This document shows positions 6,602 through 13,835 of a stretch of DNA of 15,368 bases, in pieces (the first letter of the stretch is position 1; each line of letters starts with the position of its first letter). This DNA comes from Prochloron sp. SP5CPC1 (lineage in GTDB: Bacteria > Cyanobacteriota > Cyanobacteriia > Cyanobacteriales > Prochloraceae). The translations under genes were made by a program, and so were the position numbers. The DNA lies in NCBI GenBank assembly GCA_014323965.1, contig JACONB010000050.1, forward strand, positions 1 through 15,368. Direction: 5' to 3'. The notes under the pieces are model-generated. The model saw nothing but the letters and a program-made list of their open reading frames with translations. It did no database searches and was not told the DNA's origin.

Positions 6602-7805
6602 TCAAAGGAATCTCGCCACCCACCCCTCTTCTCCCCTCCCAGGTACACAGATCCCCAAAGCAGCTATATTATTTGCACCATTGCGGTCTGCATCCAACTT
6701 TACTCCACAATGTCCACAAACAAATTTTTTTCCTTTCCGGTAAGACTTCCCTTTTTCTGGATGAATATGGAGACATTTACTGCAAGTCTGAGATGTATAT
6801 GCAGGTGGAACAAACACTAAATCAACACCTTTAATCAGACACTTATAGGTTATGTACTGTCTTAATTGGTAGAAAGCCCAATTGTTAGATAACCTTCTTT
6901 CTTTTTTACTTCTAGGAAGTTGGTTAGTCCCTTCTCTAATTCCTGTTAAGTCTTCCATCGCAATGGCTTGTCTGCTAGTTGCTGCTTGATCAACTAAACG
7001 GCGACTTATATTATGGTTTAACCAAGATTGGAATCGTTTCTCTTTGCCCGACAACCGTTGCTGAAGCTGACGACATCTTCTACGACTACTTCTTGTGCCT
7101 TTCGTTGCTTTCTTTTGGAGAATGGCTCTCGTCTTGGCGTAATGATTTCTTTTGTCAGTTATCTGCTTTCCATTCCATTTATCTCCTGAGCTTGTATGAG
7201 CAATATCTGTTCGACCCAAATCAACCCCTAAACATTTCTTTGTAGTTGGTGGGACGCTAACGCGGGACGCCAAGGGCGGTTGCTTACGCAAAGCTTGCGC
7301 AATCAGGGCATAGGTTCTTAATTTGGATGTTAATATAATAATCACCTGACCGGCGTTTAACTAAAGTTGCACTGGTTGGCTTCTGCCCCTTTAACTTTGC
7401 CTTTTGATAGTTCCCTATCAACAGAGAAAACCGCTCTCTGGAATTTAATAGTTTTAAACTCACAGACCAATCAGTCTCTTTAAAGGAGAAAATTCGAGCA
7501 TCATAAGTAGCAGATGTAGGACTAAAACCTTTTACCTTTCGCTTCTTTAGCCTTGCTGTTTTTCGATTAGCACAAACCCTCCGAATAGCCTGAATTGCTA
7601 GATTGGCTGACAACCCAAAGCTGGCCCGAACATCCTGATACACCAATGCTTGCATGGCGGTCTTGTTTACCATTTTTGGCTCGGTATTCTGGTTCACCCA
7701 GTCACAAGCGGAACTGAAGGCGAGTAGCGTTTCCTCGATTTCTTTAGCGACTTCGCTACTTACCTTCAGTTTGCAAGCTACAGTTATCGTCTGGGTTTCA
7801 GGCAT
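6602..7805 (-). pseudogene. tnpB: tnpB, RNA-guided endonuclease of IS605 family, frameshifted
   Basis: The ATG at 7805 opens 168 residues of TnpB N-terminal domain ending in GDYYINIQIK, then the frame is broken at 7302-7253. The rest continues in another frame as PPTTKKCLGVDLGRTDIA and onwards to 6602. All catalytic parts remain: RuvC I GVDLG, RuvC II AMEDL, the zinc finger CSKC...CGHC and RuvC III LDADRNGANN. Taking out 49 bases at 7253-7301 restores one frame of about 384 codons, a normal TnpB length. TnpB is a small RuvC nuclease guided by an RNA made from the element's right end. As it stands the gene yields only a truncated N-terminal domain unless rescued by recoding. Confidence 0.88.
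7253..7301. repeat. 49-bp palindromic insertion inside tnpB
   Basis: This GC-rich segment contains a near-palindrome around AAGCTT (TTGCGCAAGCTTTGCGTAA on the minus strand) and two GGGACGC units. Its removal rejoins NLCPD to PPTTKKCLGV in the TnpB frame. The length is 3n+1, exactly matching the observed frame change. It resembles small mobile repeats that are abundant in some filamentous cyanobacteria. Borders may be off by a few bases. Confidence 0.65.
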
Positions 7806-7833
7806 TTAGTCTCAACTTTGGTGAACTATTATG

Positions 7834-7863
7834 AGTATAGCATGGTAGTTGGCGATTCGTCAC
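7834..7863 (-). promoter_or_regulatory. Putative tnpB promoter
   Basis: On the minus strand, GTGACG (7863-7858) and TATACT (7839-7834) are 18 bases apart, upstream of the tnpB ATG at 7805. The -10 is good and the -35 moderate. Confidence 0.35.
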
Positions 7864-7881
7864 CCATCTTATAAAGATGGG
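7863..7881 (-). repeat. Left-end hairpin of the IS element
   Basis: CCCATCTT (7863-7870) and AAGATGGG (7874-7881) form a perfect 8-bp stem with a 3-base loop, about 50 bases inside the left end, between the element boundary and tnpB. This is the position expected of the left subterminal hairpin recognised by TnpA. Confidence 0.65.
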
Positions 7882-7933
7882 AATCCTCATCGCTGCGCTT
7901 TTCCTCCCCGGGACTCCCGCGCAAACGTTGAAT

Positions 7934-7959
7934 GTAATTCTCGAAAGTAACTCGGTCAT
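7934..7959 (-). pseudogene. 5' end of DUF433 antitoxin gene, split by the IS element
   Basis: The ATG at 7959-7957 is preceded by GGGAG nine bases upstream and reads MTELLSRI plus the first two bases of a Thr codon, after which the IS element begins. Joined to T6545 and onwards it reads MTELLSRITPKQCGGRLCIR, a typical DUF433 N-terminus. This piece establishes the exact IS insertion point. Confidence 0.8.
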
Positions 7960-7993
7960 TAAAATTAGCTCCCACAACACTTATCTCTAGTGT

Positions 7994-8009
7994 AACTTAC
8001 ATATAAGTT
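7994..8009. promoter_or_regulatory. Short inverted repeat between divergent antitoxin-type genes
   Basis: AACTTA (7994-7999) and TAAGTT (8004-8009) are separated by four bases and lie upstream of the disrupted DUF433 gene (minus) and the 8092 gene (plus). Toxin-antitoxin operons often carry such operators for autoregulation. The arms are short and AT-rich, so the call is tentative. Confidence 0.25.
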
Positions 8010-8020
8010 GTAAATCCAAA

Positions 8021-8061
8021 AAGCAGACTTTGCTGTCTGGACATCCTCTTGTGCTACAGTA
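8021..8061 (+). repeat. Ectopic copy of a lysC fragment
   Basis: These 41 bases align without gaps to 9230-9270 inside lysC, with 36 matches. Two blocks are identical: AAGCAGACTT, and the 15-mer TCTTGTGCTACAGTA. The lysC part encodes, on the minus strand, a piece of an ACT domain (TVAQEDAQKAKSA). The copy lies just upstream of the 8092 gene and is not itself coding. Confidence 0.7.
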
Positions 8062-8091
8062 GCAAAATATCACTATAACTATCCTCGTTCC

Positions 8092-8331
8092 ATGACAAAA
8101 AAAGAACTGTTACGATCCCTGGAATTTATGACGATTACAGATCGTCTGGAAATAATTGAGGCGGCAACAAGCCTTATTCGAGAGGATTTGAATCGTCAAA
8201 GTCCTACAACAACGACAACATCTTCAGGGTTAAAAGATGCTGTTGACAAAATGGCGTCGTTATATGGCCCAAATACTGAATTAACTGAATTTACAGACCT
8301 GGATATTGAGGAATTTTATGAGCACTTTTAG
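8092..8331 (+). CDS. Small antitoxin-like protein
   Basis: This 79-residue acidic protein has an N-terminal helix pair (MTKKELLRSL, TDRLEIIEAATSLIREDL), a Thr/Ser-rich linker (TTTTTSS) and an acidic tail ending DLDIEEFYEHF. This pattern resembles small cyanobacterial antitoxin components (RHH or DUF2281-like) that usually precede a PIN, MazF or RelE toxin. An ATG at 8320 overlaps the end of the gene, as cognate toxins often do, but it stops after five codons, so no toxin is present. No Shine-Dalgarno is visible before the ATG. Assignment to the antitoxin class is inference from size, composition and layout. Confidence 0.6.
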   Translation: MTKKELLRSLEFMTITDRLEIIEAATSLIREDLNRQSPTTTTTSSGLKDAVDKMASLYGPNTELTEFTDLDIEEFYEHF

Positions 8332-8506
8332 TTGAGTTTCCAGTTTTAGCAATAACCCAAGGAGAGTCAACATCGATAAACCAATTCTCGTCAATCAATT
8401 CTAAATTATGGTCAACAATGAGGTTAAGTTCACCTATTTCCACCTCATCAACAACTTTTTCTTCGAGAGATCCTCTCGGTTCTGCTTTTAGCAGAATTTC
8501 ATCCAT
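8291..8506 (-). CDS. Small hypothetical protein
   Basis: This 71-residue acidic ORF (MDEILLKAEPRGSLEEKVVD, then GELNLIVDHNLELIDE) converges on and overlaps the 8092 gene by about 40 bases. An AAGG six bases before the ATG supports translation. The first 55 residues, to about WVIAKTGN, look like a real protein, whereas the tail lies inside the opposite gene and may be out of place. It could be the 5' part of a longer gene cut at a rearrangement near 8332-8345. I do not recognise the family. Confidence 0.4.
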   Translation of the reverse strand: MDEILLKAEPRGSLEEKVVDEVEIGELNLIVDHNLELIDENWFIDVDSPWVIAKTGNSTKSAHKIPQYPGL

Positions 8507-8741
8507 TTATTACCTTGTTCTTCTTCTCTAGTATATCCTAGAGTAGTATTAACCAATTCCACCTGTAGGGGCGCTATGAGAGTAATATTTTCATAAATAA
8601 ACTCACCCTCAGAGTTACATACCCTTAATAAGCACAGCATAAATATTTTTATGCGACAGTATTGGCATCAATTTTGGCTAAAATATTATGACACTCATGC
8701 CAAACCCTGTGATTGTTAAAATTGATCATCTTTATTTATAG

Positions 8742-8759
8742 CAATCGCCAGGGCGATTG
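8742..8759. repeat. Perfect inverted repeat
   Basis: CAATCGCC and GGCGATTG form an 8-bp arm pair around AG. It looks like a HIP1-related palindrome; a function as a terminator or protein site is unproven. Confidence 0.5.
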
Positions 8760-8797
8760 ATACACCCAAGTGAGTTGGTTTCGTTTAGGCTCGAAAT

Positions 8798-8817
8798 GTT
8801 AGAACCAGCTTTCTAAC
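8798..8817. repeat. Short inverted repeat
   Basis: GTTAGAA (8798-8804) and TTCTAAC (8811-8817) form a 7-bp stem with a 6-base loop in the lysC downstream region. Confidence 0.35.
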
Positions 8818-8860
8818 TGCAATTCATTTGCATGTTACCTGGGGAACTCATAACTGGTAC

Positions 8861-8881
8861 GGGCATGGCACTGCCGTGCCC
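8861..8881. repeat. GGGCATGGCA/TGCCGTGCCC hairpin repeat
   Basis: The two arms pair over 10 positions, one of them a G-T pair, with a one-base loop. It matches the common cyanobacterial GGGCACGGCA-type intergenic repeat. It lies about 75 bases past the lysC stop and could act as a transcript end for lysC. Confidence 0.5.
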
Positions 8882-8941
8882 CTACACTGTCATGGTACGT
8901 GCTATATATCACATCAGGTAACCAGACCAAAATAGCCGATT

Positions 8942-8971
8942 TGTTGGGTTTCGTGCCTCAGACCAACCTAC
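8942..8971. repeat. Dispersed palindromic repeat, copy 2, overlapping lysC end
   Basis: This matches the reverse complement of 4541-4570 at 27 of 30 positions. It contains the lysC stop codon (TGA, minus strand 8960-8958) and the last LysC codons (RLV), so the repeat has become part of the gene. Confidence 0.7.
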
Positions 8972-10721
8972 AGTTGCCCTCATTTAGTTCAAAAGCATCA
9001 TGAACTATCTCAAGAGCCTTCTTTCCTTCCGACTCAGCAATGACACAACTAACTTTAATCTCGGAAGTAGCAATCATCTGAATATTAATACCCCCTTCTG
9101 CTAATGCAGCAAAAAACCGAGCGGCAACTCCCGGTTTGGCTACCATTCCTGCTCCAACTATGCTCAGTTTAGCAATACTATCATCGATGAGAATAGCCTC
9201 AAGATCCAAAGTCTTAGCCAAATAATCTAAAGCAGACTTAGCTTTCTGAGCATCTTCTTGTGCTACAGTAAAAGCAATATCTCGGGTATCTACTCCCTCC
9301 CTAGCCCGACAGCGCTGAGATTGAATAATGGTATCTACGCTAATCTTATTATCTGCTAGGGCACCAAAAATTTTCGCCGCCATTCCCGAGATATCAGGAA
9401 CACCAAAAATGGCTAACCGGGCTTGGTTGTGATCCAGAGCAACCCCCCTAACAGGAAGATACTCATTAGGAGCAGTGGTAGTTTTAGTATAATTGTGTAC
9501 TGCATAACCACGACAAAGAGCAGCAAGTGCTCCATCGCAGTATTGTTCGTGGATAACGCAACTCACCTTCACTTCCGAGGTGGAAATCATCTGGATATTG
9601 ATTTTAGCAGCTGCTAATGTGGAGAACATTTGGGCTGCAACCCCGGGACGTCCAATCATCCCTGCCCCCACAATTTCCACCTTAGCAATAAAGGGATCTA
9701 CTTTTACCTCAACCTCCGGGAAAACTTTCCTTGCTGCTGCTTCTGCTTTATCTAAATCTTCTGTCAAGACAGTAAAGGCAATATCATTGCTATTACCTTC
9801 GTGAATGGATTGAATAATCAAATCCACGTCTATCCCCTGACGGGCAATTTCCCCGAAGAGGTTTGCTGCTACTCCCGGGCGATCCGCTACGCCCAGCAAA
9901 GCCACTTTAGCTAGGTTGCGCTGGAATTCTACCCCATCTACTGCCTTGGTAATTTCCAATCCAGTCAAAGAACGAGGTTTGGGCACCTGGGAAACTACAT
10001 GGGTACCCAGTGTGTCACTGTAACTTGATAATACAGTTAAAGGGACTCCATAGTTACGGGCAATTTCTACGGCCCGAGGATGAAGTACCTTGGCTCCCAA
10101 ACTGGCCAACTCCAGCATTTCATCACAAGTAATGGATTCCATCAATCGCGCCGACGGCACCAAACGGGGGTCTGTAGTGAAAATACCATCCACATCGGTA
10201 TAGATTTGACACTCCTGCGCCTGTAAAGATGCTGCTAATGCTACTGCTGAAGTATCGGACCCCCCCCTTCCCAGGGTGGTAATTTCCCTGTCATCCCTGG
10301 TGCTAATACCTTGAAACCCAGCCACCACTACTACCTCTTCGAGCTCTAAATGACGTTGAATCCGTTCTGTTTTGATTTTCAGAATGCGGGCACGGCTGTG
10401 TTCGGCGTCCGTCACAATCCCTACTTGCGCCCCGGTGAGGGAAATAGCTGCCTGCCCTAACTCATGTAAAGCCATGGATAGGAGGGCGATAGACACCTGT
10501 TCTCCGGTAGAGAGGAGCATATCCATTTCCCGACTACTAGGGGAGGAGGAAATTTGCTTGGCTAAATTGACCAAAGTATCGGTGCTGTTACCCATGGCGG
10601 AAACTACCACCACTACTGCATTCCCCTTGGCAACTGTTTTCCGAACCTTTCTCGCTACTGCTTGGATTCGTTCCACCGAACCGACGGAGGTGCCGCCGTA
10701 TTTTTGGACAATTAGAGCCAT
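8958..10721 (-). CDS. lysC: Aspartate kinase with four ACT domains
   Basis: This protein of 587 residues phosphorylates aspartate, the first step to lysine, threonine, methionine and isoleucine. The kinase domain (about 1-245) shows KYGGTSVGS (K7), STGEQVSIAL (E74) and TLGRGGSDTSA. The C-terminal half has two tandem ACT pairs; the ANLFGEIARQGIDVDLIIQS and AKIFGALADNKISVDTIIQS units and the INIQMISTSE/INIQMIATSE units are clear internal repeats. This is the long, cyanobacterial-type monofunctional enzyme, feedback-regulated through the ACT domains. The ATG at 10721 has a good AGGAG; the upstream in-frame extension is unlikely. It lies 27 bases after the Uma2 gene and may be cotranscribed with it. 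The last three residues come from a dispersed repeat. Confidence 0.96.
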   Translation of the reverse strand: MALIVQKYGGTSVGSVERIQAVARKVRKTVAKGNAVVVVVSAMGNSTDTLVNLAKQISSSPSSREMDMLLSTGEQVSIALLSMALHELGQAAISLTGAQVGIVTDAEHSRARILKIKTERIQRHLELEEVVVVAGFQGISTRDDREITTLGRGGSDTSAVALAASLQAQECQIYTDVDGIFTTDPRLVPSARLMESITCDEMLELASLGAKVLHPRAVEIARNYGVPLTVLSSYSDTLGTHVVSQVPKPRSLTGLEITKAVDGVEFQRNLAKVALLGVADRPGVAANLFGEIARQGIDVDLIIQSIHEGNSNDIAFTVLTEDLDKAEAAARKVFPEVEVKVDPFIAKVEIVGAGMIGRPGVAAQMFSTLAAAKINIQMISTSEVKVSCVIHEQYCDGALAALCRGYAVHNYTKTTTAPNEYLPVRGVALDHNQARLAIFGVPDISGMAAKIFGALADNKISVDTIIQSQRCRAREGVDTRDIAFTVAQEDAQKAKSALDYLAKTLDLEAILIDDSIAKLSIVGAGMVAKPGVAARFFAALAEGGINIQMIATSEIKVSCVIAESEGKKALEIVHDAFELNEGNCRLV

Positions 10722-10748
10722 AATTTCTCCTCTACAGGTCAACTCATT

Positions 10749-11444
10749 TTATATAGGATTTTGTAGGAGCTGGACAAAATCAGCGTGTTGAGGGGAACTT
10801 AGTCCCTCTTGCAACACTGCTACCACTGGTATCATATCTTGAGCTAGTAATGCTTCACTTGCTAACCACAAACCAGGGAAAACTTGGGAGCGCACTATTT
10901 GGGAATCATCGGGTTGCAAAAGAACATATTTTCCTTCCCTCAGTTCAAACCAATCTACTTTATGTTCAAGAATTTGCCATATAATATATTCTTGTATACC
11001 ATTGCGTTCATAGGCTAGTTTCTTGTCGTGGAAGTCGTAACTAGCACTTGATGCTGCTATTTCCACTACTAATTCCGGCGCTCCTTCTATATAGTCATCT
11101 GCTGTAATGCGGGATCTTCCCCCCACACTTTCATCCATTAATAATACCCCATCTGGCTGAGGTTCGTTCTCTAAATCTAAACGCAATGTAGGCTCTATAC
11201 CTAATTTTACCCCAAAAGTAGCCATACTGTAAGTCCAGAGCCAGCCGATCATGTTAGCATGGGGTTGTGCGTGGCTCTGAAAACGTAATGGGGATGCCAT
11301 ATAGACGACTCCTTCTATTAGTTCCGCCTTTTTATGTTGAGCCATAGCGGCGTACCTGCGCTCGAATTCTGGACGAGAGAGCCTATCTCCATTTTCTAGC
11401 CAAGGGAGCTGGCGTTGCTCCTCTTGCAATACTTGTCCTACCAT
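10749..11444 (-). CDS. Uma2 (DUF820) family PD-(D/E)XK protein
   Basis: This 231-residue protein belongs to the Uma2/DUF820 nuclease-fold family, which is strongly expanded in cyanobacteria. The visible core is ELIEG (residues 41-45), QPDGVLL (D98), PELVVEIA (E124, E128) and the following Lys pair (K141/K142) near KKLAYERNGI. The spacing fits the PD-(D/E)XK fold. The family may cut nucleic acids, but most members have no assigned role. It is upstream of lysC by 27 bases on the same strand and diverges from the DUF1232 gene. The start ATG at 11444 has only a weak ribosome-binding site. Confidence 0.92.
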   Translation of the reverse strand: MVGQVLQEEQRQLPWLENGDRLSRPEFERRYAAMAQHKKAELIEGVVYMASPLRFQSHAQPHANMIGWLWTYSMATFGVKLGIEPTLRLDLENEPQPDGVLLMDESVGGRSRITADDYIEGAPELVVEIAASSASYDFHDKKLAYERNGIQEYIIWQILEHKVDWFELREGKYVLLQPDDSQIVRSQVFPGLWLASEALLAQDMIPVVAVLQEGLSSPQHADFVQLLQNPI

Positions 11445-11470
11445 TATCCCAGCTCTACTGCAACCTTATA

Positions 11471-11517
11471 ATTATATACCATGAGCCAACACCTGCCGGA
11501 GTGCATTAAGCTATAAT
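11471..11517. promoter_or_regulatory. Divergent promoter region between Uma2 and DUF1232 genes
   Basis: A minus-strand TATAAT at 11476-11471 and a plus-strand TATAAT at 11512-11517 point outwards to the two flanking genes. No convincing -35 boxes are seen, so only the -10 elements are supported. Confidence 0.35.
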
Positions 11518-11568
11518 GAATTGATATGTTACCCTGTGGGGGATTCACCCGAAAAATTGAAAACAGCA

Positions 11569-11859
11569 ATGAACTTAAAATCGATTTACAATTGGTACGG
11601 ACAAGGATTGAGCAACCCCAAGTATCGCTGGTGGATGATTATGGGAACCTTGCTTTATTTCCTAAGCCCTCTGGATCTTTCTCCAGACCTAATTCCCATT
11701 GTTGGTCAAATTGACGACCTCATCCTATTGACCTTTTTATTTACTCAGGTGGGAAACTTAGTGGGTAATTATTTTCAATCCCAACAACAAATTCCAGTAC
11801 CTAATCATGAAGAAGAAGTGAACCAGACTATCGATGTGGATGCAGTTTCAGTAGATTAG
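11569..11859 (+). CDS. DUF1232 (YkvA-type) small membrane protein
   Basis: This is a 96-residue protein from the ATG at 11569; an in-frame TTG at 11521 would add 16 residues. The segment WWMIMGTLLYFLSPLDLSPD followed by LIPIVGQIDDLILLTFLF is the diagnostic DUF1232 motif, with the SP.D..PD..P..G..DD core and two hydrophobic stretches that probably insert in a membrane. The tail is acidic. The family occurs widely, often with no known role. It lies 45 bases before the response regulator gene in the same direction and may share a transcript. Confidence 0.88.
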   Translation: MNLKSIYNWYGQGLSNPKYRWWMIMGTLLYFLSPLDLSPDLIPIVGQIDDLILLTFLFTQVGNLVGNYFQSQQQIPVPNHEEEVNQTIDVDAVSVD

Positions 11860-11904
11860 CATTGCTGCTACAATAAAACCAATGAAAGTCCAAAAGATAA
11901 GAAA

Positions 11905-12594
11905 ATGTCAAAACCACAAAAATTGCTTTTAGTTGACGATGAACCGGGAGTGCGGGAATCAGTTCAAGCATATTTAGAAGATGAAGAACAATTTGAAGTT
12001 AGGGTGGCCAGTAATGCAACGGAAGCTTGGGATTTATTGCAAACCTACCAGCCTGATTTAGTCATTTCCGACATCATGATGCCCCAAGTTGATGGCTATC
12101 AATTTCTGGAACAACTCAGAGAAGATAACCGCTTTCAGACTACCCCAGTAATATTTTTAACTGCTAGAGGTATGACCCAAGACAGGATTGAAGGTTATAA
12201 TGCGGGGTGCGATGCTTACCTTTCCAAACCCTTCGATCCGGAAGAATTAGAGGCCATAATAAACAGCTTGCTAGCTCGGCGCTCCACAATCTCTGATAGC
12301 AATAGCTCTGACTGGGAAAAAGTTGCTGGGGAAATTCAAGAAATTAAGCTAATGCTGGGAGGAGGAAAGACTAACTTTAATACTGCTCCAATAATTAAAA
12401 TTGATTTGACTCCGCGAGAGCAAAGTGTGTTAGATTTGGTAGCAGAAGGTTTGATGAATAAAGAAATTGCCCAGAGACTAGAAACTAGTGTCAGAAATGT
12501 AGAAAAATATGTCAGCCGTTTGTTTGGTAAAACTGACACTAGCAGTCGGACGCAATTAGTTCGTTATGCTTTAAAACACGGACTGACCAATTAA
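11905..12594 (+). CDS. NarL/LuxR-family response regulator
   Basis: This 229-residue DNA-binding response regulator has a receiver domain (1-120) with acidic pocket D11/D12, phosphoacceptor D56 in ISDIMMP, T86 and K108 (LSKPF). The C-terminal domain (about 165-229) is a LuxR-type helix-turn-helix: LTPREQSVLDLVAEGLMNKE, then SVRNVEKYVSRLFGKT and RTQLVRYAL. A 40-residue linker separates them. It resembles the Ycf29-like group found in cyanobacteria and red-algal plastids, which I offer as a likely but unproven assignment. No histidine kinase is in the window, so its signal is unknown. Only a weak purine-rich stretch precedes the ATG. Confidence 0.92.
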   Translation: MSKPQKLLLVDDEPGVRESVQAYLEDEEQFEVRVASNATEAWDLLQTYQPDLVISDIMMPQVDGYQFLEQLREDNRFQTTPVIFLTARGMTQDRIEGYNAGCDAYLSKPFDPEELEAIINSLLARRSTISDSNSSDWEKVAGEIQEIKLMLGGGKTNFNTAPIIKIDLTPREQSVLDLVAEGLMNKEIAQRLETSVRNVEKYVSRLFGKTDTSSRTQLVRYALKHGLTN

Positions 12595-12630
12595 ACAGTT
12601 ATAGCGCTTCCCTTCTTAGCACTCTCATAT

Positions 12631-12666
12631 TCCTCTCTCTGTGTGCTCTGTGTCTCTGTGGTTAAA
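12631..12666. repeat. CTCTGTG-type degenerate tandem repeat
   Basis: The run of CTCTGTG-like units ending CTGTGGTTAAAA is a common dispersed sequence in cyanobacterial intergenic DNA. It lies between the convergent response regulator and PHP genes and might end transcription, though no stable hairpin is seen. Confidence 0.45.
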
Positions 12667-12701
12667 ACAAATGCAGTCTTTTCCTCCGTCCGACTGCCTT
12701 C

Positions 12702-13382
12702 TTAAAGTCGATAGAGTAAGTTTAAGCCGTGGGTGTCCGTACCGCAGGTGGCGAATAAACCGTATTCTCGACTCAGTTGTTTGACTTCTTGAGTTGGAAT
12801 AGGACTAGGAGTCCAGGGTTTGGTATTGGTATAGGCATAGTAAGCTTCTACACCGTCAATCCCTAACTCAGCAGCAGCAGGGATTAGCTGCTTTGAAGGA
12901 CGGCGATAGCGGGCGGGGTGGGCGAGAACGGCTAAACCCCCTGCTTGATGGATAGCGGCGATTGCCTCTTCAGCTAAACCCTCCTTTCCCTGGGGTTCTT
13001 CCCCCTGAAGATAGGGAGCCATTGCCCTATGTTCCGGTATAAAGCCATAGCCGAGGATATGTACTTTAGTTCGCAAGAGTTGAGCCGTCACTTCTAAACC
13101 AGTCCAAAGGTGGGGAAGAGAGGTGAAGGGGCCTTCAGAAGGAATATTTTCGAGCCAGTTTCGGGCTGCATGATAGCCGCAGACGGAGTGATGATCGGTA
13201 ATAGCCATGGCTTTCAGACCGATCTTAACTGCTTGACCCATCAATTGCTCCGGTGTCAGTTGTCCGTCGGAACAGACGGTATGCATGTGAAAATTGTAGT
13301 TGCCCGGACAACTATCTGTATCGATGGTTTCCCAAATTTTTTTGAGGGCTAGAGAGTTTTGGGCTGCTGTGTTCAATAGCAT
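12702..13382 (-). CDS. PHP-domain metal-dependent phosphoesterase
   Basis: This is a 226-residue protein from the ATG at 13382; an upstream TTG at 13424 is in frame but less likely. The PHP metal site is visible: NFHMHTVCSD (H32, H34, D39), ITDHHSV (D63, H64), LEVT for the Glu, LAHPARY and GTDTHG near the C-terminus. This matches the TrpH/YciV-like group that hydrolyses phosphate esters of nucleotides or short oligonucleotides (for example 3'-5' nuclease or 3',5'-bisphosphate activities). The exact substrate is not known. It diverges from the DUF427 gene, about 90 bases away. Confidence 0.9.
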   Translation of the reverse strand: MLLNTAAQNSLALKKIWETIDTDSCPGNYNFHMHTVCSDGQLTPEQLMGQAVKIGLKAMAITDHHSVCGYHAARNWLENIPSEGPFTSLPHLWTGLEVTAQLLRTKVHILGYGFIPEHRAMAPYLQGEEPQGKEGLAEEAIAAIHQAGGLAVLAHPARYRRPSKQLIPAAAELGIDGVEAYYAYTNTKPWTPSPIPTQEVKQLSREYGLFATCGTDTHGLNLLYRL

Positions 13383-13471
13383 AGCATTCTGAATACCGAA
13401 CTTTAAAAGAATTCTCCGAGGCAATGGCTGCTAAGATAACTATAGCAAAACTATTGAAAATCTGAAGAGAT

Positions 13472-13756
13472 ATGACTAAAGCAATTTGGAATGGAGTGGT
13501 TTTAGTTGAAAGCGAGCACTGTGAAGTAGTGGAAGGCAATCAGTACTTCCCCCCCGACTCCCTGAATAAGCAGTATTTTAAGCCTAGCGACACTCGTACC
13601 AATTGCCCTTGGAAAGGGGAGGCTATCTATTATACCCTTGAAGTTAACGGCCAAGAAAATAAAGATGCTGCCTGGTATTACCCCCAGACTAAGGAAGCTG
13701 CTAAGCAGATTGAAGGATATGTGGCCTTCTGGAAAGGGGTTGACCTCGTACCATGA
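13472..13756 (+). CDS. DUF427 domain protein
   Basis: This 94-residue protein is a single DUF427 domain. The signature WNGVVLVES, the stretch YFPPDSL and the later GEAIYYTLEVNG and AAWYYPQTKEAAKQIEGYVA with the end FWKGVDLV are characteristic. A GAAGAGAT sequence directly before the ATG is a plausible ribosome-binding site. The family is widely conserved in cyanobacteria, plants and actinobacteria and has no firmly established activity. It is probably cytoplasmic, with no signal peptide. Confidence 0.92.
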   Translation: MTKAIWNGVVLVESEHCEVVEGNQYFPPDSLNKQYFKPSDTRTNCPWKGEAIYYTLEVNGQENKDAAWYYPQTKEAAKQIEGYVAFWKGVDLVP

Positions 13757-13835
13757 TACCTTCCCTCCTGATAACTGCCTTCGGAGAAAACTATTAATAT
13801 GGTAAAATAGGTTTATCATGGTTGGAGGGTAAGTC

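Larger units (their letters stand above)
6546..7933 (-). mobile_element. IS200/IS605-family tnpB-only insertion sequence
   Basis: The element is about 1388 bases and is inserted in a DUF433 antitoxin gene. Both junctions show ATTAC on the minus strand (7938-7934 and 6550-6546), and removing one copy with the intervening DNA restores the antitoxin frame exactly. TTAC matches the kind of short target after which IS605-family elements insert. There is no tnpA transposase gene, so it would depend on TnpA in trans. Subterminal hairpins lie at 7863-7881 (left end) and 6554-6581 (right end). The single gene is tnpB, itself broken by a small insertion. The ATTAC repeat may be a right-end cleavage motif rather than a true target duplication. 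Confidence 0.85.
8507..8957. other. Repeat-rich intergenic region
   Basis: No gene is seen in this 450-base stretch. It contains three separate inverted repeats (8742-8759, 8798-8817, 8861-8881) and ends in a dispersed repeat that enters lysC. The short GTAGGGGCG string near 8565 is another fragment of a common cyanobacterial repeat. Confidence 0.5.

Noticed and set aside
7798..7980. Minus-strand ORF of 60 codons before tnpB
   Set aside because: It is a chimera of the DUF433 start and the non-coding IS left end; only its 7959-7934 part has meaning.
9230..9800. Internal similarities within lysC as transposed repeats
   Set aside because: They are the duplicated ACT domains typical of the cyanobacterial enzyme.
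9423..9804. Plus-strand ORFs within lysC
   Set aside because: They are antisense shadows of a strongly conserved coding region and have no independent support.
10722..10748. Lysine riboswitch upstream of lysC
   Set aside because: Only 27 bases separate lysC from the Uma2 gene, far too short for a riboswitch.
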